From positions 502,176-566,175 of the forward strand of contig SJOL01009412.1 in NCBI GenBank assembly GCA_004794785.1: a DNA stretch of 64,000 nt, given 5' to 3'. Both the position numbers and the translations under genes were made by a program. The DNA comes from Opisthorchis felineus (lineage: Eukaryota > Platyhelminthes > Trematoda > Opisthorchiida > Opisthorchiidae). This document shows, in pieces, positions 37,801 through 47,900 of this stretch. The first letter of the stretch is position 1. Every line of letters starts with the position of its first letter. A model generated the notes under the pieces. The model was not told where the DNA came from, ran no database searches, and saw only the letters and a program-made list of their open reading frames with translations.

Positions 37801-38000
37801 CACGTCAATGCGAATCGAGTCCAGTGTGAGAACAAGAGCAGCTTGTTGTGCTGTTTGCTTCAGAGTGCGGACATTAAAGGCGGCCAGATAGACTGGGCCT
37901 CGAGGCTTGAAGATTGGTTTGAGATAACTGAGGATGTGGGCGCCGTGTAACGAGCAGATATTGCTTGCAAAACCGATGCAAGACGGACGGAGTCATCAGT
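34880..38000 (-). pseudogene. Nearly full-length RTE-type LINE (EEP endonuclease plus RT)
   Basis: Read from ~37,900 down to 34,930. The endonuclease has AAFNVRTLK (37,860), CCVSETRIQDAST (37,780), VVVAGDLNAQG (37,405) and QIQIDHIAISYRWRG (37,200). A linker is rich in charged residues (VKVSVRADREVWW). The RT has RASGPDELPTALFK (36,430), VPDNWGESVIVPIFKK, NHRGVSLTPAVTRLLAP, FLDFQGAFDSVDQSV (36,050) and PFSPFLFNFVVDE. The catalytic box at ~35,780 reads LE-stop-ANDIVL. Distal blocks are GRVYQATMRAVLWYGCETWP, LGHVLRMPNHRLPKRVPF and GWGPRDPHCAWLETLQD. A stop near 37,680 and several frame changes disable it. This is the best reference copy for the other RTE fragments in the window. Confidence 0.9.
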
Positions 38001-38560
38001 CCTAAGTGCTGGGCCTATAAGGAGAGAGTTATTAATGGGGTGGGGAGAGGGGAAAGAAAAATTATGTGAAAGAGAAAGAAGGGAGGCGTCAGTAGTAGTC
38101 TGTTTCCGCCTACCCGCCCTGCTGTATGCAGCGAGTAAGGCGACCCGGCTGATGGTACCACGCGACGGCCGATGTGGCATGAGTTTATTGTTAGATGTAG
38201 GTATCATGGTTGTACGTGGACTGGGATACTGTCACGGCGCTCACACCTAGGCAAGAGGACGATGAGCTTCCTCAACAAAAGCCTTTGGCTCAAAAGCCTA
38301 ACCGCAAGGCAGCGGTGTTTGGCGGGAAACGCAAACGCATTACCATTTCTACGGAACAAGTCGCCATATGTTCCAACCCCCAACCTGGAGGGCCAGGAGA
38401 TTGTGTTTGTCAGACTTCTAACCATTGACCATCCTGGTAGGAGACCCTGAGTATCGCGGGGACACACCCCAGTATAGCTCAATGGGTTGCTGAGGTGCAC
38501 AAACCTCCACACCACGGTAAGGTGCAGTCTCTTCGTGACGGGTTCTCTTTACAACTGGGC
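38001..38560. other. Possible 5' part of the minus-strand LINE; otherwise unassigned
   Basis: The minus-strand frames at 37,860-38,207 and 38,204-38,515 are open but match no domain. A 5' untranslated region of the LINE is plausible from position. A tRNA A-box-like TATAGCTCAATGGG sits at 38,474. Confidence 0.35.
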
Positions 38561-38564
38561 TGTG

Positions 38565-38787
38565 TAAAATTTCGTCGTAAAACTGGCACACCTCATGGTC
38601 GCAGATAAACCGATCGATATGGTAAGTCTGTCTATCTGGACAGTTATGTGAGCCTCAGCAGACTAGCGAAAAACGAAATTACTTGTCGAGTTGAGGAGGC
38701 TAGGCCAGCATTAGCCAATCTCCGACATTTGTAGTGCTACGTGACATCTGCTTGGCTGTCAAGGGTAGAGTGTATAGTGCCGCAGTC
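38565..38787 (+). pseudogene. RTE-type LINE RT thumb, part 1 (left of SINE)
   Basis: LAHLMVADKPIDMV, YLDSYVSLSRLAKNEI, ARPALANLRHL and, after a frame change, RDICLAVKGRVYSAAVR match the FVYLGSYVS, AR-AFANLRHLW and KGRVY-AAVR blocks of RTE proteins. The reading stops at the SINE insertion and resumes at 38,990. Confidence 0.75.
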
Positions 38788-38985
38788 CGGCTCGAGATAG
38801 CTGAGTGGTTAAGGCGCCAGCTTTCGGACCGGAAGGTCCGTGGTTCGAACCCAACCTCAGCATCTCGACCGCTCCTGTCTAGACTTGGGAACCCTGATAG
38901 TATCCCAGCCTTCCTGCCTCCTTCCGTTGGCATGACAGCTTGGCACCGAAAGAAGGCTACAACTGAGCGATTTTTTACTTTATAG
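38788..38985 (+). mobile_element. tRNA-derived SINE, copy 2 (best preserved)
   Basis: This is the reference copy for the family. The head has an A-box, AGCTGAGTGGTTAAGG (38,799), and a B-box, GGTTCGAACCC (38,842). The body CTAGACTTGGGAACC, CAGCCTTCCTGCCTCCTTCC, GGCATGACAGC, GGCACCGAAAG leads to the 3' end ACAACTGAGCGATTTTTTA. The total is ~195 bp. It is inserted in an RTE LINE, whose coding frame resumes on the other side. Confidence 0.9.
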
Positions 38986-38989
38986 ATAA

Positions 38990-39300
38990 GAGACGTGGGC
39001 ACTCTGGAGTGTGTGTTTGGCCATCAGTGTCTCCGAGGCGTTGTGCGGGCTTAGTGAGAACATCTGGTCAGTTATGCTGAGATACACCAGATGGTTTTCA
39101 GAAAGGGAACTTCCACCTCGATAGATCACCTAGTCACACCGCATAGTTTACGCTGTTTGGACCATGTACTTCGTATTCCAGAGGACCGTTTGCTCCGCAG
39201 AGACATCTTCGATCCTCCACGCGTCTGGTGGAGATGACGCGGGAGCGGTCAGTTCATGACTTGTTAACGAAACATGAAAGCTCTCACCAGTTAGGTGAGT
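38990..39300 (+). pseudogene. RTE-type LINE C-terminus, part 2 (right of SINE)
   Basis: The relic continues with HQCLRGVVRA, HSLRCLDHVLRIPEDRLLRR and RRRGSGQFMTC, which correspond to the LGHVLRMP-HRLP-R and RGGQ-TW blocks of the 35-kb copy. Stops occur within. Confidence 0.75.
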
Positions 39301-40055
39301 CGCGCTGGTAACTGCGTTTCCCCGTATGGGGACCCTGGGAGAAAAACCCCTGGTTGGTGACCGTGATATATATATATATATGGCTGTGTCATGCAGTCAG
39401 TGGCGATCCTGGGTCAAAGCTGTTCCATTCACTGCGTAGCTCCCATGTTGGGGTAAACAGAACCAGTTAACTTCAGTGAACTAGATGGGCCATCGTCTCC
39501 AACGTATGGCTCTGATTCTCTTCTCCGTATTCTCAGTGAAGAAAGCGGTATCAGCTTGACCCACTGTACTTCGGCACCCGGGTTTTGTGACTGAAAAACT
39601 GAAATGACTGACTGACTGATACATAACTCGAAAATCGGAGCTCGAATTAGTGGGAAAATTCGGTGTAAGTAAATCCGGCCGTCTGTTTCCCACCTGACAG
39701 TGTATGAAGGGTAAGCATTGCGTGGACGCCAATTTGCACATCCACTGATCGTGCCTTTGTTGGAACGGTCAATCTGTGGCCCTTCAACTGAGCCGAGATA
39801 TGCAAGACTACTTTACACCTATTCTTCCCTATCACCTACAAACATCCAGAACGTGGTGCCACACTTATCCCGACATAGTAAAGGTGTCTGTTTATGCTTA
39901 GTTGGAATTGACGGACCTCTGTACTTTCTCCACATGAATCATTGTCCGTCACCTGCTTCGTAGACATTCTGATTTCGTGATCAAGGCATGCTTGATTCAG
40001 TTTTTTATTTACCCATCGCGATCATTGCACTTCGAAAGAAGTCAGGAATCTCACT
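39301..40055 (+). other. LINE 3'-tail-like sequence and unassigned DNA
   Basis: 39,484-39,615 (GGGCCATCGTCTCCAACGTA, CCGTATTCTCAGTGAA, CACCCGGGTTTTGTGACTG) recurs in diverged form at 40,850-40,975 downstream of the next LINE copy. It is therefore probably the 3' tail of this RTE subfamily. An AT dinucleotide run lies at 39,365-39,381. Confidence 0.5.
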
Positions 40056-40585
40056 GAATGAGTTTTGGTGGACTGGTGAAGAACGGAGTCATTTCCAGAA
40101 TCTGGATGGTAAGGGTAGCGTTTGCCAACCTGTGACATTTGTGGCACCGACATGGCATCACCTTGGTTGCTAAGGTTAGAGTGTACACTGCTCTGGTTCG
40201 ACCCGTCGTTTATGGATAAGAGACGTGGCCGTTTCATACTGGTCTTCAAAGGCTCTGTATTTGACCATCTGTGCCTTCGAAGTGTTGCATCGGTCTAGTC
40301 GGAACATCGAATCAGTAATGCTGAGTTAGGACCGGTGTTTTTCGAGGAGAGTATTTCTTTATCGAGAGATCAACTGGTCACTTCATAAGTTACGCTAGTT
40401 AGGCCATGTACTTCGTATGCTAGAGGGTCGTTCTCCTCGCATAGCCCTTTTCGCCCAACCATACCTCGGATGGAGACGACTTAGGGGCGGCCAGTCCATG
40501 ACTTGGCAACGAAGCGCAAAAGCCCTTACTGCAGTTTCTGAATGTTGGCCCCGGGACGAGATGAACGAATGGCTAGTGACCTTGG
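40056..40585 (+). pseudogene. RTE-type LINE C-terminal fragment
   Basis: Frames read GGLVKNGVISRIWMVRVAFA, KVRVYTALVRPVVYG, ETWPF, LCLRSVASV and EHRISNAEL, with MLAPGRDERMASDLG at the end. This is the same stretch as the copy at 38.6-39.3 kb. A SINE follows directly at 40,586. Stops and frame changes are frequent. Confidence 0.72.
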
Positions 40586-40755
40586 GCTCGAGATGGTTCT
40601 GTGGCTAAGGCAGGTCTGTGGTCCGAAACCGACGTCTGCATCTCGACCGCTCCCGTCTAGGCTTGGGCAGCTTGGCAGTATCTCGGCTCTTGTGCTTTCT
40701 TCGGGTGTCATGGCAGCTATGCACGCAAAGGATGTTCAGCTGGACCAGTCTTTTG
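40586..40755 (+). mobile_element. tRNA-derived SINE, copy 3
   Basis: Head GGCTCGAGATGGTTCTGTGG, then GGTCCGAAACCGACG in the B-box place (degraded), then the family body CTAGGCTTGGGCAGCTTGGC and CTTTCTTCGGGTGTCATGGC. The 3' end is diverged. It starts within or at the end of the LINE at 40.06-40.59 kb. Confidence 0.8.
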
Positions 40756-40849
40756 AAGGATATAACTCAATCAACAACGATTCTCCATCAAAGCTGTTGC
40801 CTTTAATGCGTAACTCTCTCACTCGGTGGCATGTCGGACAACCCGATTG

Positions 40850-40980
40850 GGCCATCGCGTCCAGTGCCTAGCTGTCATCCCCTTACCCCCCGTATCCTCG
40901 GTGAACGAGACTGCCGCAACTGCAACCACTGCATGATACCCAGTTCATGGCTCGATAACTGAACTGTACTGAACTAGGAG
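40850..40980 (+). repeat. RTE-subfamily 3'-tail-like repeat
   Basis: GGGCCATCGCGTCCAGTGCC, CGTATCCTCGGTGAACGAGA and CTCGATAACTGAACTGTACT resemble the block at 39,484-39,615. It is presumably the tail of the LINE interrupted by the SINE at 40,586. Confidence 0.5.
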
Positions 40981-41547
40981 CTCGCTTGGAGGATGATGGA
41001 GCTTGCTTTGGGCTAACTACAGCGGTTCAGGGACTTCACCGTATCTCCTCAAACGATCCTATGAGCTGAATAAGTATCGCGCGTTTTGGCCCTCTCGCCC
41101 CCTGAGCCATTTGACCCTGTACATGACTGCCGTCCGCCCAACACTCAAAGAGATGAGCCTGAAACTTCATGACAAGACGGGAGCAAGTAAGGCCTCACTG
41201 TTTTTTCTGCGAGATCCACGTACTGTGGCGGAACTTCTCGGAACGAAATTGCCACTTCTCGGGTTAACATTTGGAAGTGCTGTAGGTCGGCATGCACGCT
41301 GGATTTTGCGGTGTCGCCTCACTAAGTCTAGAATCATGGATGCTGGATCCTTTTCCTTATCATTTGTGATGTGGTCATCCCCATCAAAGAGCGACGCTTG
41401 AACTACGCAGTGATGATGCCCCTATCACGTATCTATCAGATTACATACGCGGAGTTATGACAGCTAATCAAGCACTAACTCACCACTCATGAATGTGGAC
41501 CAGAATTCAACTGCGAATGTTAGTATTCCCTTCGCTCCTCATGGGAC
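40981..41547. other. Open frame of unknown nature
   Basis: A 132-codon plus-strand frame (41,003-41,401) is open but shows no recognisable domain, and splice sites are not evident. It lies among transposon relics, so a host gene is unlikely. Confidence 0.3.
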
Positions 41548-41735
41548 CAAGATGGTTCAGTGGTTAGAGCAAGAGTTTTCTGACCGGAAGGTCCCTGGTT
41601 CAAACCCGACCTCTGCATCTCGACTTCTGTGTAGGCTTGGGTAACCTAGCAATCTCCCAGCCCTCGTGCTTCCTTCGGGTGGCATGGCAGCTAGGCGCCG
41701 AAAAGGTGTTACAGCTGAACGGTTTTTCTTCCCTG
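41548..41735 (+). mobile_element. tRNA-derived SINE, copy 4
   Basis: Head ATGGTTCAGTGGTTAGAGCA (A-box) and GGTTCAAACCC (B-box, 41,598), body CTTGGGTAACCTAGCAATCT, CTTCCTTCGGGTGGCATGGC and GGCGCCGAAAAGGTGTTACA, 3' end GCTGAACGGTTTTTC. It is nearly full length. Confidence 0.87.
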
Positions 41736-42145
41736 TTTAGTGGAATCTGATTTCGGTACAGTAGTATGATAGGGAGGAAATTTACCAGAGAGTTGACAGG
41801 GGATTCGGTCCAAACTCGTTTGAGGATCTAAATGGAAGTAGTCCCATTCAGACACCGAGCATTGCTTTGATTAGCCATGGTTCAACGACTGAACTGTGTA
41901 TACTTGTTTGAAGCCTTTCATTCGATCACCTGATGTTCGGTTAGGTTATGGGGCCCCTTCCGATCAGTAGTTTCGCTCCTGGACCACAGCCATCCCGGGC
42001 TCAGGTTATGGGGAAGTAAGCTAGTCAACAAACCCAAGTTCCTGTGCCTGGAGCTTCAGAGGGACACAGAGACCGAAAATCATGAGGCAGCACTCTGGAC
42101 TTTGAAGGAGCAAAACGCATACGAAGCTAGGTATTGCTCGGAATT
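41736..42145. other. No recognisable gene
   Basis: GTTCAACGACTGAACTGTGT at 41,880 recalls the RTE tail block, but the match is short. Nothing else is seen. Confidence 0.35.
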
Positions 42146-42149
42146 CTAT

Positions 42150-42900
42150 CTAGAGTTGACTGTACGGATCGACGATCGCCGAATTACAAGGCAATGTCGT
42201 CTGCATAGTCCGACCGGTGGTTTCTCTAGACAATTTCGCTACCAAGCTATTCGATCCCTCGATCTCTCCCATTGTGACAGCGATGATAAAATTGAACATG
42301 AAGGGATAGAAAGGGTAGCCTTGCCGAACCCCACTAGTTGTAGGAAAACTTCTGTACAATTTGTTGTAAACTTTTACGCGTCCAGAAGTGTAGGAATAGA
42401 GCGCACGAAACCGAGAGTTATTGCTCTCCAGCCAAGTACATGTAGAACTGACCTATCTGCAGAGTCAAAGGCTTTTAAAGTCTGCGAAAGCTGCACTTGT
42501 TGATCGGCTGTATGTATGGCGCTGTTCAAGCATTTGGTGTAATGTAAAGGTGTGGTCAATGTAACCCCTGCCCGGACTAAATTCTGTGTGGTGCTCTCGG
42601 AGTTGCGTCCCACGTACCGAGGTTAAGCGTCGTCGTATCGAAGCCAGCAGTTTGTTTGTGGCAGGCACTGTAGTTGAAAGTCATATGTACTCTTTTTAGA
42701 ACAGAAGTATTTTCATTGATAGCCAAGAGTCCGGAACGCGTTCTTGTTTCCAAAACAAGTTCTAACAATCTGGTTAAGGCGGGTCGCAAAGAGGTACCAC
42801 AATCTCTACTTAACATTGGAGGAAGGTCATCTAACCCAGGAGGCAAATGGCGCTTCAAGGCAGAGAGATTCAAGAATGCATAGGGTTTGCGAAAATACTT
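42150..42900 (-). pseudogene. RTE-type LINE RT fragment (minus strand)
   Basis: On the minus strand: ALKRHLPPGLDDLPPMLSRD near 42,840 (the KRHRA-GPD-LP block), LREHHTEFSPGRGYIDHTFT with LHQMLEQRHTYSR at 42,520-42,600 (the fingers block), LKAFDSADRSVL, and SGVRQGYPFYPFMFNFIIAV at about 42,280-42,340. The order is right for RT fingers to palm and the catalytic box is not readable. It resembles but is not identical to the copy at 34.9-38 kb. Confidence 0.78.
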
Positions 42901-43460
42901 CCAAGAGACAAGGAATGAAGAGTTCTGTAACTTCATTAGTTTTTGGTGCTGAATTTCGCCCTTGCATTGGTGACCGTTAACAGCCTCACCCTAGATCAGA
43001 TCCGATGACACATTTCCGGCTAAATAAAACGACATTTAACCTGCCCCTGAGAGACGGCGGCATCCTATTTCTCATCGTGTTATCGTGTAAAGGCCTAAGC
43101 TTGTTGGCTAGAGTACCGGCCACAAAACTGCTTGATTGGGCCCACAACACTTCTTACGGTTTGTGGCGTTGACTGCAAAAACTAGACTGACCACCGTCGA
43201 GCTCACGCTCAATAGTACATCTCATGATTTGCCATGGGATCGCCCCATTTTTTATCGAAAGCTCAGTTAGCAAAATGCGCACCGTACGGGCGGATATTGG
43301 CTCTCTGCACCCTGGCTACAGTCAGTTGCCTTGCCAAGTGGTGTTTGCACTTCCCGGTTTCTGAAGTTGACGGTTCCCTTTGGGGGTAGCGGGGAGAAAT
43401 TTGCTAAGAGTTTTCCGGCCTTATTTTAGTTGCTCCGCGCCAAAGTGGGGGAACGCTGGG
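42901..43460. other. No recognisable gene
   Basis: Moderately GC-rich, without a coding motif. It leads into a tRNA-like sequence. Confidence 0.35.
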
Positions 43461-43535
43461 CCCGCTCAACTTGGTAGTCATCGTAGGTGTACATCCCTGA
43501 ATGTCGGGGTTCGGACCCCGAGGCGCGCGCCGGAC
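43461..43535 (+). other. tRNA-like sequence (tRNA pseudogene or second SINE family)
   Basis: CGCTCAACTTGGTAGTC has the shape of a tRNA D-arm with A-box. About 30 bases later GTCGGGGTTCGGACCCCGAG forms a T-arm-like hairpin with a B-box-like GGTTCGGACC. An AT run (43,543-43,555) follows. Spacing between the boxes fits a tRNA-derived promoter. The sequence differs from the SINE family described elsewhere. I could not fold a convincing acceptor stem, so a functional tRNA gene is not claimed. Confidence 0.45.
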
Positions 43536-43559
43536 GCATCTGATTATATATATATAGTG

Positions 43560-44477
43560 CAACCGGTGACATCGCTTACGAAGCAAATGTCCGGTAAAAA
43601 GAACGAGTGGATTTAAAACAGGTGCACAGACTAGTAAGAAACAGCAAGTGCTTGGGAGGCAAACTTGGGTTTGGCAACCAGAAATTTGAGGGCAGCATCG
43701 TAGATGAATTATCCAGCGTAATCCCAGATGAACAATCGGTAGCTTTTTCAACCAACGCCTACTAGAGGGCGATTGAGTGATTGCAAATTTCGTTTTGTGG
43801 TACAGGCACTGAGTGTGTCCACTGAAAGTGGAGTATTAAACAGCAGTCATAGAACACTCAATTTCTAGCTTGTGCTAGAATTCGCGAATAGCGGCGAATG
43901 TGGATGAGTAGCCACGGTTGGTGACTTTGGGGCTTCCCAAACATACCAGATGATAAGTGTCCACAATAGTTATCTTTGGTGAATGGGGCTGTTTGTTGAT
44001 GCAAACCGTGCAACCGTTCGACAAGGGTAAGAGGCGAATAAGTATGAAGGTATGTTTTACTGTGGATGTGCAACAATTGGATGATGCATTTCTCGATTAT
44101 TTTATGTTGTGGCTATTGATCCCTGACCCAAATTTAACTTGAAAATGAGTTTATAAGTGTTGTTGGTTGTTCTCTGCTGGAAATATTCCTTCGATTACAC
44201 AAAGCTGGTCTTGACGAGCCATTCATTAATTCACGCAATTTTTGATTCTTTTTATTAAACCTACGTGTCTTGGGTCTGTAACCGATCCATCCAGCACAGA
44301 CCTGTAGGACCGCATGAAATGGGGAAAAACGAAACAATATAAGGAGCGTTTTCCTGTTTCCACCAGCTCTCTGTTTACTCAGCTATTTTCCTATCCATCA
44401 TTATCTGGCGCATTGTCCGTGTGAAACTGATTTTCTGCACTCAGCTTATTCTTTTTGACATTTTCAATTCGTTTCAG
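43560..44477. other. Upstream flank or first intron of RCC1
   Basis: The exon at 44,478 starts with an acceptor, so at least one RCC1 exon must lie upstream. No convincing start exon is recognised here. ATGTCCG followed by GTAAAA at 43,587 would be phase-compatible but is far too short to support. Confidence 0.4.
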
Positions 44478-44968
44478 TTGACACGGTCAGTGGCAGTCGG
44501 TCGCCGCTGGTTCATACCAGTACGGTCCAAATGAAACAACCACTCCTTCCCCCGGTATCATTCAGTGTCCCAGGTTTGGCCCTTCTTTTTGGGGTTGGTG
44601 ATACGGGACAGCTAGGACTTGGTCCAGATATCACTGAGCGTTCCAGACCATGTCGGTTTAGCAAAGCCAGCCTAACCGCTTTGGGCATAGGCGAACAGGA
44701 TTTGGAGTCACTCACTACTCAGATCTGTGCGGGTGGCATGCATACGGTTTGCCTAACTGGAGCCGGTCGAGTGATCACTTGTGGCTGTAATGACGAGGGA
44801 GCCCTAGGACGAAACGTGTTGTCGGATTCAGAACTTCAGCCACCCACCAAGAAACCGCATATTGATGGAAAGGAATCCGGCCACCAGGACTCGGATGTTC
44901 CAGACCTGCTCGCAGAGGAAACATACCCAGCCTACGTGCCTCTCCCACCCAGCGTCAAGATATGTATG
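44478..44968 (+). CDS. RCC1: RCC1 exon (first visible)
   Basis: The acceptor CGTTTCAG precedes 44,478 and the donor ATG|GTGAGT ends it in phase 0. It carries the first propeller blades ([41 protein letters not shown]). A loop of ~40 residues rich in acid and proline (44,826-44,945) replaces the short loop of vertebrate RCC1. The Met at 44,531 is in frame, but the frame stays open to the acceptor, so it is probably internal. Confidence 0.9.
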
Positions 44969-47900
44969 GTGAGTAACACTTGTTCCATTGTTCCTGGCGT
45001 CTTTCTTCGATGTCCAGGTTAACACTGTTGCTAATTTAGAGGCGCATTTTCCTCTCGTACTGTTGTTAATGTGTTACTACTCTGACTTTGAGTTACCTTG
45101 GATTTGTTGTAAGTGGCTGTGGGATTTGCAAGCTTTGCGTTCACATCACTCTCTCCTATCTTAGCGCAATTATTCTGGTGAGTCCACGCCAAACGAATAA
45201 CGAAACCCGGAGAGAGGTATGGTCTTTTTTTGGATGATAACGTATTCGACTTTAATCGGGCAGTTTGACCGTTAACACGCAGTTGTCAAATCTATATTTT
45301 GCCGGCTAGGAGGAATAAAATTGCGCACCTTTAGAAAAGTGTATCTCGATTGGGTTCATGATTGGTTGTAATATGTGAGGGTACATACCGTAATCTAAGT
45401 GTGGAGATCAACAAGTGGTTCCTTCATACTGTCTCCAGAAACAATGCGGTTTCTGCCACACTGCTACAGGAGAAAGCTGCAAGGACTATTTTTTTTATTC
45501 AAGACTTACTATACTCTCTGTATACGTATTGCAGCGAATGTCCATCGTTACCGAAAGTGATTCATTTGGCTGAATTTCTCACCTGGCGAAGGGTTTTCAC
45601 CAAGGATATCACAAGCGAGAGATTCAACACCAATCCACTTTTCAAATGGGTGTATTCCGTCCATAAGCTAGCGTAAGCTTGTATTCTTCCGCTTTTCCAC
45701 TCCTTATTAGTCCAAACTGAGGAACTGACATACTTCAATCAAACTTAGCTGAGGACACGCTTTGTCTGTTACTGTTAGGTTTCCGCGGGCGATAGTCACA
45801 CAGCTGCCCTGGATTCCGAAGGTCAGGTCTGGCTATGGGGCACGTTCCGCGGCGCCAGTGGTCCTATTGGGCTTACGGAAGCCGGAGAAATTAGCCAAAC
45901 TCCAAAAAGACTATTTCCTCCCATCTCCACCGCACCCGCTACTGACAGAGCTCCTGGAGGTGAGGGGAAGCCAGTCCCATCCAGTGCAGCTAGTAGCTTG
46001 CACATGGGTATGGGTGCCCGCGTGGTGAAAATTGCCTCTGGACAAGATCATCTGGTTTGCCTCACTGATGAGGGGCGTCTCTACACAATGGGATGTGGGG
46101 AACAGGGCCAATTGGGACGAATTGCTGAACGTTTTGCCCGTACTGGAGGCAGACATGGAATGAGTAAGTGACAGCTCATGTTTTTATTCCTTGCGTTTTT
46201 GTTCCATATATGATGTATCGTCTACCCTTCTTATTACTTTATCTCGTCATCAGACATGGTAACCTGATGTAGTCGGACTGGGAATAGGAATGCCTAAAAC
46301 TGGATGGTGATTGATAAAATGACTGGTTTGTGTACTGTACTGGCTAACCCATACGTCGAATTCACTGACAGTCTGACTATTGGTGAGTGGCCAGATAAGT
46401 GATCTTAGATTTTCACGGTCTCCACGCGGGCTCTGGTAATTAGCAAGTCATGTGTTTGGACCTTTCATGCAGTCATGAAGAACATAAGCTACCGCTCGTT
46501 TGGTCCTGATTGGGGTTCATCGAGCAGATGCAGCAGATCGGTTGTCCGGTGCTCGGTTTCAAAGTTCACACTTTTAACCACAACATCTTGCAACCTCTGA
46601 CCGCACCTTTGTGCATGGCTTATATGAAGGCAATCCTATTGAAGAGGATGTTAGTAGCTTAGGATGCAACCAATCACAATAGAAAGTGAGACCAATCTTA
46701 CAGTAAATATACAGGCGTGCTTCTTACCATCAGCTGTAGTTATGGCTGCCACAGTTTTGTTTGCCGATTATCCGGGAGGATAGGAGTAGGTAGCTACGCA
46801 TTGGAAGTAGTGGCTGATATGATTGACACGTGAATACTGGGGTAACAGTGTGCCTTTCATTTTGGAGATCAGGAGGAGAAGCCGTACACTGAGGGCAACA
46901 GCTTGGTTGCATGCGCGCAACTGGGCCGTGTCAGTCAATGTCTCTAACCCTCTCGGGTTTCCAACACGGGGAAACGGCAATGATCAGCGCAGCTGGGTTT
47001 ATCAGTATAATGGCTTTCATGCTTTGCTGCCAAGTCATCGCCTAATCTCCCCTGTCTGGTTGCCATCCTTGTATGGTTTTTTTGAGAAGGGCCATCTGAG
47101 GAAGTCGGTCGACTGGCATACGGAACACGTGGAGTGTGATCAGTTCGTCTAGCGTGGGCGAGTTTGTCCCGAAAACCATTCGGTGGACTGGTCCGATGTC
47201 CTCACCGGACTCTAGCAATGGTCCAAGGTCACCGGTGGTCAAACACAAAGTTTTTTAACATCCTTTTGACCTCAAGATTTTGGGCGCTTTCATTTTGTCT
47301 ATTCTCGTGGTAAATCCCTTGAGCTAGTAAATGATTCATCCTAAAGTTAGGTACTATTGTTGTCGGGTGATATTGCAGGTAACTCGGTGACTTGATTGAC
47401 GATGAGGTATCTTCTTCTGTAACCATTGACGAAGAAATGTCATTTCTCAGCTGTGGACGCTTTGGCTAGATCCAAAGTTCGTCAGGGGAATTTGACACCT
47501 CTGTCGAGCTCGAGTGGTTAAGGTGCGAACTTACTGACCGAAAGGTCCGTGGTTTGGACCCGACCTCTGCATCTCGACTGCTCCTGGGCAACCCGACAGT
47601 ATCTCATCCCTCGTGCTTCCTTCGGGCGACATGGCAGCTAGGCACCGAAAGGGTGCTACAGCTGAGTCCTTATTACTATTATTATTATTGTTATTTAACA
47701 CGTCTATCATCTAGACGTATTTCCGCTCCGCTCCAACAGTTTTCGGACGTACGGTCACTCCTGCTGATGCACTCTGTGAACTAAAGACAGTTACTGTCTT
47801 TTTTTGCCTGCTCATTAGTAGCCTGCGTAGGTACTCAACTTTTCGGCCTATTGCCTGTCCAATTTAGACTCCTTGTATTCTGTTATCTTGTGGCGCTTCT

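Noticed and set aside
38795..38860. Functional tRNA gene
   Set aside because: A and B boxes are present, but the sequence recurs as the head of a dispersed ~195-bp repeat with a shared non-tRNA body, so it is a SINE.
44531..44533. Met 44,531 as a certain RCC1 start
   Set aside because: The frame is open upstream to a good splice acceptor, so the true start is probably on another exon or depends on trans-splicing.
45362..45676. Extra exon in RCC1 intron A
   Set aside because: Flanking exons already join in phase 0 and give an uninterrupted blade (KICM-VSAGDSH), so there is no room for an exon.
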